Shown here in pieces: positions 17,474-24,933 of a stretch of DNA of 64,000 nucleotides (the stretch's first letter is position 1; each line of letters starts with the position of its first letter). Origin of the DNA: Streptomyces sp. HUAS CB01 (GTDB taxonomy: Bacteria > Actinomycetota > Actinomycetes > Streptomycetales > Streptomycetaceae); contig NZ_CP129137.1 of the NCBI RefSeq assembly GCF_030406905.1, forward strand, positions 3,740,001 through 3,804,000. The letters are read 5' to 3'. The notes below the pieces were generated by a model. That model searched no databases. It was not told the origin of the DNA and saw only the letters and a list, made by a program, of their open reading frames with translations. The translations under genes and the position numbers were made by a program.

Positions 17474-18508
17474 TCAGACGGAGAGGCCCTTGTCGCGCAG
17501 CCACGCGGCGGGGTCGATGCCGGCGCCGCCCGAGGTGTGGACCTCGAGGTGCAGATGCGGGCCGGTGACGTTGCCGGTGGCGCCGACCCGGCCGATGGTC
17601 TCGGAGGTGGAGACCTTCTGCCCCACACCGACGGTCATCGACGACAGGTGGCAGTACCAGACCTCGGTGCCGTCCTCGAGCTCCAGCACGATGCGGTAGC
17701 CGTACGAACCGGACCAGCCGGCCGACTTGATCGTGCCGCCGTGCACGGCCTTGACCGGAGTGCCCGTCGGCGCGGCGAAGTCGAGACCCGTGTGGTAGCC
17801 GGAGGACCACATGGATCCGGCCTGCCCGTAGGTGGAGGTGAGCGTGTACGACGAGGTCGGCAGGGAGTAGCTCGCGGCGAGCTTGGCGAGACGCTCGGCC
17901 TCCGCCTTGCGCGCGGCCTCCTCGGCTGCCTTGCGCTCGGCCTCCGCGGCCGCTTCGGCGGCCTGGGCCGCCTCGGTCTTCTGCTGCTTCGCCTCGGCGG
18001 CTGCCTGCTCCGCGGCGGCCTGCTCGGCGGCCGCCTGCGCCTCGGCCTCGGCCTGGGCCTGCTGCTGCTCGGCCTGCTGGAGGATCCGGGCGCGCAGGGC
18101 CTCGCCCGCGTCGCCACCCTGGGCCGCGGTGTCGGCCGTGGTGAGGGGCCCGTCCGCGACTGCCTCGTCGCCGGACTCGTCCGACATCAAGGAGCCCACA
18201 CCGGGCAGCGATTCGGGGTCGGGGAGTTTGTCCGCGATGACGTCGGGAAGGGAGATGGAGACCGCGGGCTTGTCCTGGGCGGTGGCCATGCCGCCCGCGC
18301 CGACCGCGGCGATGACGCCCACACCGAGAACGGTGGAGCTCCGTGCGAGCGCGTTGCGCTGCTTGACGACGCGGTGCCTGCCACGGACGGGACGGACCGA
18401 TTCCTCGGTCGGGTTCCACTCCTCCGCCCCGGGGGCGGGAGCCCACTGGTCGCTGGGGACCCACTGCGCAGTGGGGGGCTCCTGGAGGGCAGGCTCGTTG
18501 GACGCCAC
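17474..18508 (-). CDS. Secreted or anchored M23 endopeptidase with coiled coil, under c-di-AMP riboswitch control
   Basis: From the GTG complementary to 18506-18508 (AAGGAG 11 bases upstream) the product has 344 residues. A polar N-terminus is followed by a hydrophobic signal or anchor segment (about 57-76). A long Ala/Glu/Gln coiled coil (138-212) precedes the M23 (LytM) domain (about 220-340), with zinc ligands H239 and D243 (HTGLD), H287 (CHLS), and H318/H320 (HLHLE). All catalytic residues are intact. The enzyme should cut peptidoglycan cross-bridges or stems outside the membrane. The coiled coil resembles that of regulated hydrolases such as EnvC-like proteins. The leader carries a c-di-AMP riboswitch. 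Confidence 0.9.
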   Translation of the reverse strand: MASNEPALQEPPTAQWVPSDQWAPAPGAEEWNPTEESVRPVRGRHRVVKQRNALARSSTVLGVGVIAAVGAGGMATAQDKPAVSISLPDVIADKLPDPESLPGVGSLMSDESGDEAVADGPLTTADTAAQGGDAGEALRARILQQAEQQQAQAEAEAQAAAEQAAAEQAAAEAKQQKTEAAQAAEAAAEAERKAAEEAARKAEAERLAKLAASYSLPTSSYTLTSTYGQAGSMWSSGYHTGLDFAAPTGTPVKAVHGGTIKSAGWSGSYGYRIVLELEDGTEVWYCHLSSMTVGVGQKVSTSETIGRVGATGNVTGPHLHLEVHTSGGAGIDPAAWLRDKGLSV

Positions 18509-18533
18509 GGAGGCGTTCTCCTTTCCTTCCTTC

Positions 18534-18650
18534 TCGCCTACCGGGTTAGCTGACGGGTTCGGAGCAGGAAGGTCTCCTACGGGCACCACGAAGTGCCCGA
18601 TTCACCCCAATTGGTGGTTCCCCGGTTCCCTTGCGGGATTCGGCGCGTGC
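18534..18650 (-). ncRNA. c-di-AMP (ydaO/yuaA) riboswitch
   Basis: On the minus strand, just before the M23 gene, the leader shows the ydaO-type conserved blocks in order: CGCCGAATC, a GC stem, GGGGAACCA, TTGGGGTGAATCGG, a hairpin GGGCAC-N3-GTGGTGCCC, GTAGGAGACC, then TCCGAACCCGTCAGCTAACC and a closing GGTAGGCGAG. CGCC and GGCG can form P1. The order and wording of these blocks are the family's hallmark. In Streptomyces this class precedes cell-wall hydrolase genes such as rpfA and is an OFF switch when c-di-AMP is bound. The expression platform near 18510-18533 is not obvious. Confidence 0.9.
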
Positions 18651-18941
18651 GCACGGTGCCGTCTCTGGCGACGACTGGGACGACCGCGCTGCGTTATCGA
18701 ACGTTAATAGAGACCGAGGCCGGATTCCAAGCTGTTCCGACTGATCGTTAAGGACGTTGGCCAGAACTTATCTGCAACAACAGGGCCGAATCGGGCAAGT
18801 TGATCGCCCCTCGTTCGAGGTTGCACTTCTGACGGTTCATCAAATGTTATGCGGAGGGCTTCCTTTCGGTTACGCTCCGTGGCATCACGCCGCTCAGGCG
18901 GCCCCGGCGCCTCGTGCGCCGCATCGGCAACGACCCGTCCC
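18651..18941. promoter_or_regulatory. Promoter region of the M23 gene and gap to the next gene
   Basis: No gene is present. On the minus strand a GGAAC (complement of 18734-18738) is followed about 19 bases later by GGTCTC, loosely like envelope-stress sigma-E promoters (AAC...TC). TTGGAA-N15-TATTAA is a weaker vegetative alternative. Neither is firm. The stretch is more AT-rich than its surroundings. Confidence 0.35.
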
Positions 18942-20081
18942 TCAGGGGAGGACGGGCATCGTCCGGCGCCGCAGCGGCTGCCGCTCCCCCTCCCGGGTGA
19001 CCGCGAGCAGCGCCATGTCGTCCGTCGCCGCGCCTCCCGTGTGCCGCCGCACATCGGCGACGACCGCGTCCAGCAGTTCCTCCGGACCGGAGAAGACCCG
19101 GCCTCGGAGCCGCCGGCGCGGGTCGTACATGACCCCGTGCGCGTCCCGCGCCTCGGACAGGCCGTCGGTGTACAGGAGCAGCGTGCCGCCGGGCGGGTAG
19201 GGCGTCTGGGACGGCTGGTCCGGCCAAGTCCCCAGGCCCATCCCCAGGGGCAGCGCGCGCTCGGGCGGATCCAGCACGAGCAGCGCGCCGTCCGCCCCGA
19301 GCAGCAGGGGTGGCGGATGCCCCCGGTTCACGATCCTGATCTCCCCGCCGGCGTGCGGGATCTCGGCGAGCACGGCGGTGGTGAAGCCCTCGACGGCGTC
19401 GAACCCGGAGTCCCGCGCACCCTCCCGTGCCAGCGCCCGCTCCAGCCGCTGCGCCACCCCCGCCAGCGAGTCCTCCTGTTCGGCGGCCTCACGGAACGCA
19501 CCCAGCACGACGGCCACCGTCGCGACCGCGCCCAGGCCCTTCCCCCGCACGTCCCCCACAATCAGCCGCACCCCGTACGGCGTCCTCTGGACGGCGTAGA
19601 GGTCCCCGCCGATGAACGCGTCCTGCTCGGCCGCCTCGTACCGGGCCGCGACCTGGAGGCCGTCGATCCGGTCGTCCGGCGTGGGCAGCACGGCCCGCTG
19701 CGCCGCCTCCGCGACGACCCGGGCCGACGCCAGGCGCTCACCGCTGCGGCGCACGATCTGGTTGATGAAGAGGGCCAGCACGGAGACCGTGAACACGGTC
19801 AGCAGCTCGGTGACGGCCGGGATCCTCTGGAGTCGGTCGCTGTAGACGTGGAGGCCGGTCACCGCGGCGCAGGCGGCGACGCCGGTGGCCAGCGTGTAGA
19901 GCATCGCGAAGAACGGGGCGGCGACCAGCGGCGCGGCGGTGAAGAGGGGCGCGGCAGTGAAGGTGTCGGGCGTTCCCAGGTCGTAGAAGACCCCGCCCAC
20001 GATCAGCAGCCACGGGAGGACCGCGACGAAGCGGCGGCCACCGTTCTGCCGCTGTCCCTTGCCGCGCTCCCGATGCCGCAC
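18942..20081 (-). CDS. Membrane-anchored PP2C (SpoIIE-type) phosphatase
   Basis: The 379-residue product starts at a GTG with AGGAG seven bases upstream. Hydrophobic segments cover about 18-34, 44-80 and 90-110, giving three or four membrane helices at the N-terminus. The SpoIIE/PP2C domain (about 125-372) has metal motifs IGGDLYAV (157-164), GDVRGKG (176-182), LLYTDGLSE and a final TDDMALLAV. It lacks the ATPase domain of the paralogue at 1792. It probably dephosphorylates an anti-anti-sigma protein in response to a membrane signal. The substrate is unknown. The longest frame adds 80 residues upstream with no conservation or ribosome site. Confidence 0.85.
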   Translation of the reverse strand: MRHRERGKGQRQNGGRRFVAVLPWLLIVGGVFYDLGTPDTFTAAPLFTAAPLVAAPFFAMLYTLATGVAACAAVTGLHVYSDRLQRIPAVTELLTVFTVSVLALFINQIVRRSGERLASARVVAEAAQRAVLPTPDDRIDGLQVAARYEAAEQDAFIGGDLYAVQRTPYGVRLIVGDVRGKGLGAVATVAVVLGAFREAAEQEDSLAGVAQRLERALAREGARDSGFDAVEGFTTAVLAEIPHAGGEIRIVNRGHPPPLLLGADGALLVLDPPERALPLGMGLGTWPDQPSQTPYPPGGTLLLYTDGLSEARDAHGVMYDPRRRLRGRVFSGPEELLDAVVADVRRHTGGAATDDMALLAVTREGERQPLRRRTMPVLP

Positions 20082-20341
20082 CAGTGGTCTCCTGCCGGGT
20101 CCGTCCAGGGCCGCGGACGGTACCGCGCCCCATTCAGGCTGGCCGCAGCGGCGCCGCGCCACGACTCGCCATCGGCCAACCGGCCCAGCCGCGCGGGCAC
20201 CGCCACCCCCCGCGTGAGGGTCACCAGGGGGCCCTCCCGGTGACCGTGCCGCGGAGCGCGGCCGACCTTCGCCGGACTGCCGTGGACCTGCGACCTCGCG
20301 GGTCCTCGCCGCCCGTGCCACCGGTCCGGTGCGGGGCGCGG

Positions 20342-21094
20342 CTACCGGTCGTCACCGAGGTGGCGCTCCGCGTAGACCTTCATCGCGTCCCTCACGAAGA
20401 CCGCGGTGCCCTCGCCGTGCCGGTCGTAGTTGGCCGTGAACCGCGCGTCGGCGACGTACATCTCACCCAGCCCGATCACGTACGACCTGGTCGGGGTGAC
20501 CGTCTCCGACAGCCACTCGCAGTGCCGCCGTGCGATGTCCTGGGCCTCGTCGCCGTCCGGGGCGAGGCCGTCCTTGAGAGCCTGCCCGAAGTCACGGGCG
20601 ATCGCGACCTGGCGGTCCTGGAAGTCCCGCTTCTCCTGCGCGCTCAGCGAGCGCCACCAGCGGTCGCCCTTCTCGTACGCCTCACGGCCCCACCACTCGG
20701 TCACCTCCTCCTCGTACCGGGTGTGGTCGAAGCCGTCGAAGACCTCTTCCGCCATCAGTTCCTCCCCTTTCTCGGTCCGGTCGAGAGTGGTCCGCACCGA
20801 GGCGATCTGCCGCCCGATGCGCTCCCGCTCCTGCTCCAGCAGCCGAAGATGCGTGCGCAGTGCGGCGGCCGTGTCCCGCTGGCCCTCCAGGGCCTGCGCG
20901 ATGGCGGGCAGACCGAGGCCCAGCTCCCGCAGCAGCAGGATGCGCTGCAGCCGGACGAGGGCTTCCTGGTCGTAGTAGCGGTAGCCGTTGCTGCCGACCC
21001 GGCTCGGTACGAGCAGGCCGAGCTCCCCGTAGTGGCGAAGCGTGCGGCTCGTCGTGCCCGCCTTCCTGGCGATTTCCTGGATGGACCACTCCAT
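20342..21094 (-). CDS. TipAL-like MerR-family regulator with TipAS ligand domain
   Basis: The product has 250 residues. A MerR winged helix (1-70, SIQEIARKAGTTSRTLRHYGE, then NGYRYYD) is followed by a coiled-coil dimerisation helix (about 75-115) and a TipAS domain (about 120-250; GFDHTRYEEEVTEWWG). In S. lividans TipAL the latter traps thiopeptides covalently through a cysteine. Here a Cys is present in RRHCEW (about 194), though its equivalence to the reactive Cys is not established. The promoter just upstream has MerR geometry, so autoregulation is likely. No adjacent target gene is evident. Confidence 0.88.
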   Translation of the reverse strand: MEWSIQEIARKAGTTSRTLRHYGELGLLVPSRVGSNGYRYYDQEALVRLQRILLLRELGLGLPAIAQALEGQRDTAAALRTHLRLLEQERERIGRQIASVRTTLDRTEKGEELMAEEVFDGFDHTRYEEEVTEWWGREAYEKGDRWWRSLSAQEKRDFQDRQVAIARDFGQALKDGLAPDGDEAQDIARRHCEWLSETVTPTRSYVIGLGEMYVADARFTANYDRHGEGTAVFVRDAMKVYAERHLGDDR

Positions 21095-21104
21095 GCCGGA
21101 AACG

Positions 21105-21133
21105 CTAGATCTTGACGTTGCGTAAAGGTCAAG
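21105..21133 (-). promoter_or_regulatory. MerR/TipA-type promoter-operator
   Basis: Perfect arms CTTGAC (21111-21116) and GTCAAG (21128-21133) flank 11 bases, upstream of the regulator start. On the minus strand the dyad contains TTGACC, followed after exactly 19 bases by TAGCGT. The elongated 19-bp spacer is the hallmark of MerR-activated promoters. Confidence 0.8.
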
Positions 21134-21239
21134 GGCCGGATCCGGAAGTCAGGAGAAGGCCGGCTCCCGGACGGGCGGGAGAGGGGGCCGGGGGGCGAGG
21201 GCGCGGGGCCCGATCGGAAAGCGCAGCGGCCCGAATGCA

Positions 21240-21275
21240 CCGAGGGCCCGGGACCATGTGGTCCCGGGCCCTCGG
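21240..21275 (-). terminator. Terminator after tRNA-fMet
   Basis: A perfect 16-bp stem (21240-21255 with 21260-21275) around ATGT lies just downstream of the minus-strand tRNA. It has no strong T-tract, as is usual in Streptomyces. Confidence 0.75.
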
Positions 21276-21282
21276 CCTTCAG

Positions 21283-21356
21283 TAGCGGGGACAGGATTTG
21301 AACCTGCGACCTCTGGGTTATGAGCCCAGCGAGCTACCGAGCTGCTCCACCCCGCG
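21283..21356 (-). tRNA. tRNA-fMet (CAT), initiator
   Basis: A full cloverleaf is seen on the minus strand with anticodon CAT in the loop CTCATAA. The three consecutive G-C pairs in the anticodon stem (GGG/CCC) and the unpaired first base pair (C1 opposite U72) identify it as the initiator. CCA is not encoded. A possible promoter lies at 21369-21396 on the minus strand (TTGATC and TAAGGT, short spacing). Confidence 0.95.
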
Positions 21357-21508
21357 TCGGTGAACACCACCTTACGCCATGCGGAGCAAGATCAAATCCA
21401 TTTTCCGCGATCACGGTGGCACCGCGAGCGGGCGAAGCGGCGCGACAGCCACCCGCCCGGCGCGCCAAACCCGCCCGCCCCGGTCCTTCCCGGCCCTCTG
21501 ACCTGTGG

Positions 21509-21709
21509 TTACTCCGCGATTTCGGTGCGCTCCCACCACTCGTAGACGGTCAGCCGCCCCTCGGGGGCGTCCTCGTGGCGGGTCGTGGCCTTGAAGTGCT
21601 CGTAGCCGCCGCGATGCGGAATCTTCAGCTCCTGCCCCGGAGGGGTGATCGGCACGACCTGCCCTTGCAGATCGTCCGGCCCGCCCTCGAGGCGTGCCTT
21701 GCTAGCCAT
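21509..21709 (-). CDS. Small conserved protein, DUF5988-like
   Basis: This 66-residue protein reads MASKARLEGGPDDL at the start and ends in VYEWWERTEIAE. The central LKIPHRGGYEHFKAT and the aromatic C-terminus resemble DUF5988 small proteins of Streptomyces, whose function is unknown. The ATG at 21709 has GGAGG only one base upstream; a second GGAGG about 15 bases upstream makes the exact start unsure. A 15-residue upstream extension is open. It stands alone between two tRNA genes. Confidence 0.65.
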   Translation of the reverse strand: MASKARLEGGPDDLQGQVVPITPPGQELKIPHRGGYEHFKATTRHEDAPEGRLTVYEWWERTEIAE

Positions 21710-22043
21710 ACCTCCAGTTTTCCCCCTCCGGGGACCAGCCCGCACGCCCGGCACCGCCGATCACCGCATACGACGGTCCGCGGAGGCGCCCGGCCGGTCC
21801 GGCCGGGCGCGCGCACGTCCCGGGAGCGAGGGGGAGCGGTGCGCCGTACGCGGCGCCGTCCGGCGGGCACGGGCCACGAGACCGGGGCGAAGCCGGGGGC
21901 AGCGGACCGGGGGCGGCAGCGCTGACGGTGCCTCACAGGCGGCCGTGCCCGGCGCCGTTCGGCGCCGGGCCCGGGCGCGGAGCCCCAACGCGCCCCGCAC
22001 GAGCAGTGCCCGGCCGGACGGCGTCCGGTCGGGCACAGGGAGG
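21710..22043. other. Gene-free stretch before tRNA-Lys
   Basis: This is very GC-rich with scattered GGCGCCG/CGGCGCC dyads. I see no gene, terminator with T-tract or repeat family. Confidence 0.5.
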
Positions 22044-22116
22044 TAGGCCGTGTGGGACTCGAACCCACAACCAACGGATTAAAAGTCCGCTGCTCTGCCA
22101 ATTGAGCTAACGGCCC
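22044..22116 (-). tRNA. tRNA-Lys (TTT)
   Basis: The cloverleaf on the minus strand has a 7-bp acceptor (GGGCCGT/ACGGCCT), D-arm AGCTCAATTGGCAGAGC, anticodon loop CTTTTAA, and T-arm GTGGGTTCGAGTCCCAC. CCA is not encoded. Confidence 0.95.
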
Positions 22117-22389
22117 TCGGCGAGTCATCCCCGAGCATAGCCGTACGGCGCCCGGCATCCGATCGGGTATCCGTCGCAGGGTGCCGTCCGAGGCGGAACG
22201 GGGAGCAGTCCGAGCCGGGACGGGGTCCCGTCCGAGGCGGAAACCGAGAGTCGGCCGGCGTGTGCGCGCCGGTCGGAACGGTGTGCCGAGCGGGTGTACG
22301 CCGGGGCGCACGGTACGGAGCGGGGCGCCGGGGCGAGCCGGCAGCCGGGCACCCCGGTCGGCCGGCCCTCTCCCCGGGCCCAGCGCACC

Positions 22390-24567
22390 TCAGTACAGCG
22401 CCCGGTAGTGCTGCCAGCCCGTTCCCAGCGTCACCGTGGCGCCGAACGACCCCTTGCCGTCGCCCTTGTTGCGCAGCAGCTTGCCGTTCGTGTCGCGGGA
22501 GAGGAGGTCCGGGAGGCCGTCACCGGTGATGTCGCCGACGCCGAGGATGTCGCTGCGGCCGGCGCCCCAGTCCTTGAACACCAGGACGCGGGGCTTCAGC
22601 GTGCCGGCCCCGGTGCCCCCGTAGCGCCACAGCTCGCCGCCCGGGTCCCGGGCGACCAGGTCGGCGTGGCCGTCCCGGTCGATGTCGCCCGCGCCGACCA
22701 GGCGGTAGCCCTTCCACCCCGAACCGATGACGACGCCCGGGTCGAGACCGGCACGCGCGTTGGAGCGGTAGAGATAGAGCTTGCCGGTGGCGCTGTGACG
22801 GGACAGCAGGTCGGGGCGGCCGTCGCCGGTCAGGTCGCCGGGCGCGGCGAAGGCGTCCATGCTGTTCCAGCCCGTGCCGATCCGCACATGGGTGCTGCCC
22901 CGGCCGGACGGGAAGTACACGCCCTCGCACCGGCCGCCGACACGCCACATCCCGCCGTCCACGGTGCGCAGCAGCATGTCCTCGCAGCCGTCGCCGTCGA
23001 TGTCGCCGAAGGGGACGAACCGGGTCGCCGGGTGCCAGGGCCCGGTGGCCCAGTACCCGCTCGCGCCGATCCGGTGGGCCGACAGCTTGCCGCCCGTGGT
23101 CATCGCGTAGTACTCGCCGAGCCCGTCGCCGTCGGCGTCACGGAACGCGGACGACCCACCGGTCAGCCGCATCGCACCGGAGCCGAAGCCCCGCATGCCC
23201 GCGCCGTCGCCCGCGTCGGCGGTGAGCGTCCAGGTGTACGGGCCGCCCGCCGCCGCGCGGCCGTCCTCCCTGCGCCCGTCCCAGCCGACCCGGATCGCCG
23301 CGCCGTCCCGCTCGGTGCCGGAGAGCACCCGCGCGACCTTGCCGTACGCGTCGGTGAACGTCAGCTTCCAGGAGGTCACGGGGCGGCTCATCCGCCAGTG
23401 CCCCCACCAGCGCGCCGACGCCTCGCCCAGGTCGAGCGCCGCGTCCGTACGGGCGTTCAGCAGCACGAGCGGGGAGCGCGGGACGGTCACCGGCTTGATG
23501 CGGACGGCCCCGCCCTCGTCCGTGTACGCCACGTGGCCGCCGTACTTGTCGACGGTCCAGTCCCAGAGGTACCGCCCCTCGGTGAGCAGCCGCTCGGACG
23601 TGGGCTGCCCGGCGCCGCGGTGGAAGTCGAGCAGTCGCAGTTCGGTCTTCTCGGGGTTCTCGCGGACGAGGAAGCCGTCGCCGAGTTCGGTCCGGTGCGC
23701 CACGGGCACCGGGATGCCTCGGCGGGCGGTGTGGTCCCACACCCCCGCCTTGCCCTGGTCGGTACAGCGCCAGTGGAGCCAGCGCCCGACCGCCTGGAGC
23801 ACGTCCGGCCGGCATCCGGAACCGAGGTCGAGATCGGGCGAGTTGGCCTTGGTGCGCAGGTCGTACGAGTTGACCGTGCCGACGCGGGTCCCCGGCTTCC
23901 ACAGCTTGTCGCCCCACACGGCGGACGCGGTGATGGAGCGGCTGTGGACGAGGCCGTCGCCGGCCGGGTCGCGGTCCGCCTTGTCGAAGGAGCCGATGAA
24001 CTGCTGTGCCCGTCGGGTGTTGTTCACGACGACGTACGGCCCCGCCGCGCCGACGACCAGGTCGGGCGACTCGAACCAGCCGAGCGACGTCTGGCTCCGC
24101 GGCACCTGCCCGCCGGCCGCTTCCTGGCCCCCGAGCGGGGTGTTGTAGCCGACGCGGCCGTCGCCGAGCGCCCACAGCCGGGATTCGAAGGCGTCGCAGA
24201 GCTCCTCGGTCGAGCCGTGGCAGGGCCACTGCACCCAGAAGGCGGGGTCGGCCAGCCGGCGAGGGCCGGGCGTGGGGGTTCCGGTGGCCGGGAGGTCGTA
24301 CTCGTACAGTCCCCGCCACTGCTCCGGATCGACCCAGGCCGTGACGCTGAGGCGCCCGCCGCCCAGGGCGAGGGTCTCCGGCCGTGCCGGACGGTCCCCG
24401 CGGGTGCCGAGCGTGATCACGATCTCGTCGTCCGCTGCGAGCGGCGCGGCGGGCGGGGAGGCGGGCGGGGAGGCCGCCCTGGCCGGGGAGAGAGCGAGAC
24501 CGCCGGCGGCCAGCGCGACGGCGGTCCCGATCACGAGAGAGGAGTGTCCGAGCGTGCGGGTGATCAT
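22390..24567 (-). CDS. Secreted FG-GAP/VCBS-repeat protein
   Basis: From the ATG complementary to 24565-24567 (GGGGG upstream) the 725-residue product begins with a signal peptide (MITRTLGHSSLVIGTAVALA, cleavage near ARA). A beta-rich N-terminal region (about 35-430) suggests a propeller. It is followed by a FlgD-like Ig segment (VGWDGRREDGRAAAGGPYTW) and about five FG-GAP/VCBS repeats with calcium-type loops (DADGDGLGE, DIDGDGCED, DLTGDGRPD, DIDRDGHAD, DITGDGLPD). It ends GTGWQHYRALY. It is a paralogue of the protein encoded at 24934. A ligand-binding or structural role outside the cell is likely; no enzyme motif is seen. The frame stays open upstream through the remnant at 24570-24900. Confidence 0.85.
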   Translation of the reverse strand: MITRTLGHSSLVIGTAVALAAGGLALSPARAASPPASPPAAPLAADDEIVITLGTRGDRPARPETLALGGGRLSVTAWVDPEQWRGLYEYDLPATGTPTPGPRRLADPAFWVQWPCHGSTEELCDAFESRLWALGDGRVGYNTPLGGQEAAGGQVPRSQTSLGWFESPDLVVGAAGPYVVVNNTRRAQQFIGSFDKADRDPAGDGLVHSRSITASAVWGDKLWKPGTRVGTVNSYDLRTKANSPDLDLGSGCRPDVLQAVGRWLHWRCTDQGKAGVWDHTARRGIPVPVAHRTELGDGFLVRENPEKTELRLLDFHRGAGQPTSERLLTEGRYLWDWTVDKYGGHVAYTDEGGAVRIKPVTVPRSPLVLLNARTDAALDLGEASARWWGHWRMSRPVTSWKLTFTDAYGKVARVLSGTERDGAAIRVGWDGRREDGRAAAGGPYTWTLTADAGDGAGMRGFGSGAMRLTGGSSAFRDADGDGLGEYYAMTTGGKLSAHRIGASGYWATGPWHPATRFVPFGDIDGDGCEDMLLRTVDGGMWRVGGRCEGVYFPSGRGSTHVRIGTGWNSMDAFAAPGDLTGDGRPDLLSRHSATGKLYLYRSNARAGLDPGVVIGSGWKGYRLVGAGDIDRDGHADLVARDPGGELWRYGGTGAGTLKPRVLVFKDWGAGRSDILGVGDITGDGLPDLLSRDTNGKLLRNKGDGKGSFGATVTLGTGWQHYRALY

Positions 24568-24903
24568 GTCAGCCCCCTGGTGGACGCGACGTCCCATCGT
24601 CGCCTCGGAAGCTATGACCCGCGGAACTCCCCCTGGGTTGTGCGCCGGTGAATGATCCCCACGAGTCTTCCAGCACTTCGACGTGATCAGCTTCGAAGGG
24701 GCGGACCCGCCCTGGGTGTTCACGTGGTACAGGGGGGCCGCGCCCGCCGCGGTCCCCCCGATGACGTCCTGGCGGCCGTCGTGGTCGAAGTCCCCCGACG
24801 TGACGACGGTCCGTTGGGGACATGAGGGACGGGCCGTCCGCCGTGACACGGCACGCGGGGGCGCTTCGTCGAGGGCTCCGGCCCGCGTCCCACCAGGGGA
24901 CAC
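24568..24903 (-). pseudogene. Remnant of a third FG-GAP gene
   Basis: Between the two FG-GAP genes the minus strand encodes, without start or signal peptide, VVTSGDFDHDGRQDVIGG followed by AAPLYHVNTQGG and SKLITSKCWK. That is one clear FG-GAP repeat with its Asp loop. It is joined in frame to the 22390 gene, but a ribosome site and signal peptide begin only after it. It looks like the leftover of a deleted paralogue, or less likely a non-conserved extension. Confidence 0.55.
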
Positions 24904-24933
24904 GGGCCGGGGACAAGGACCTCCGAGCAGGGC

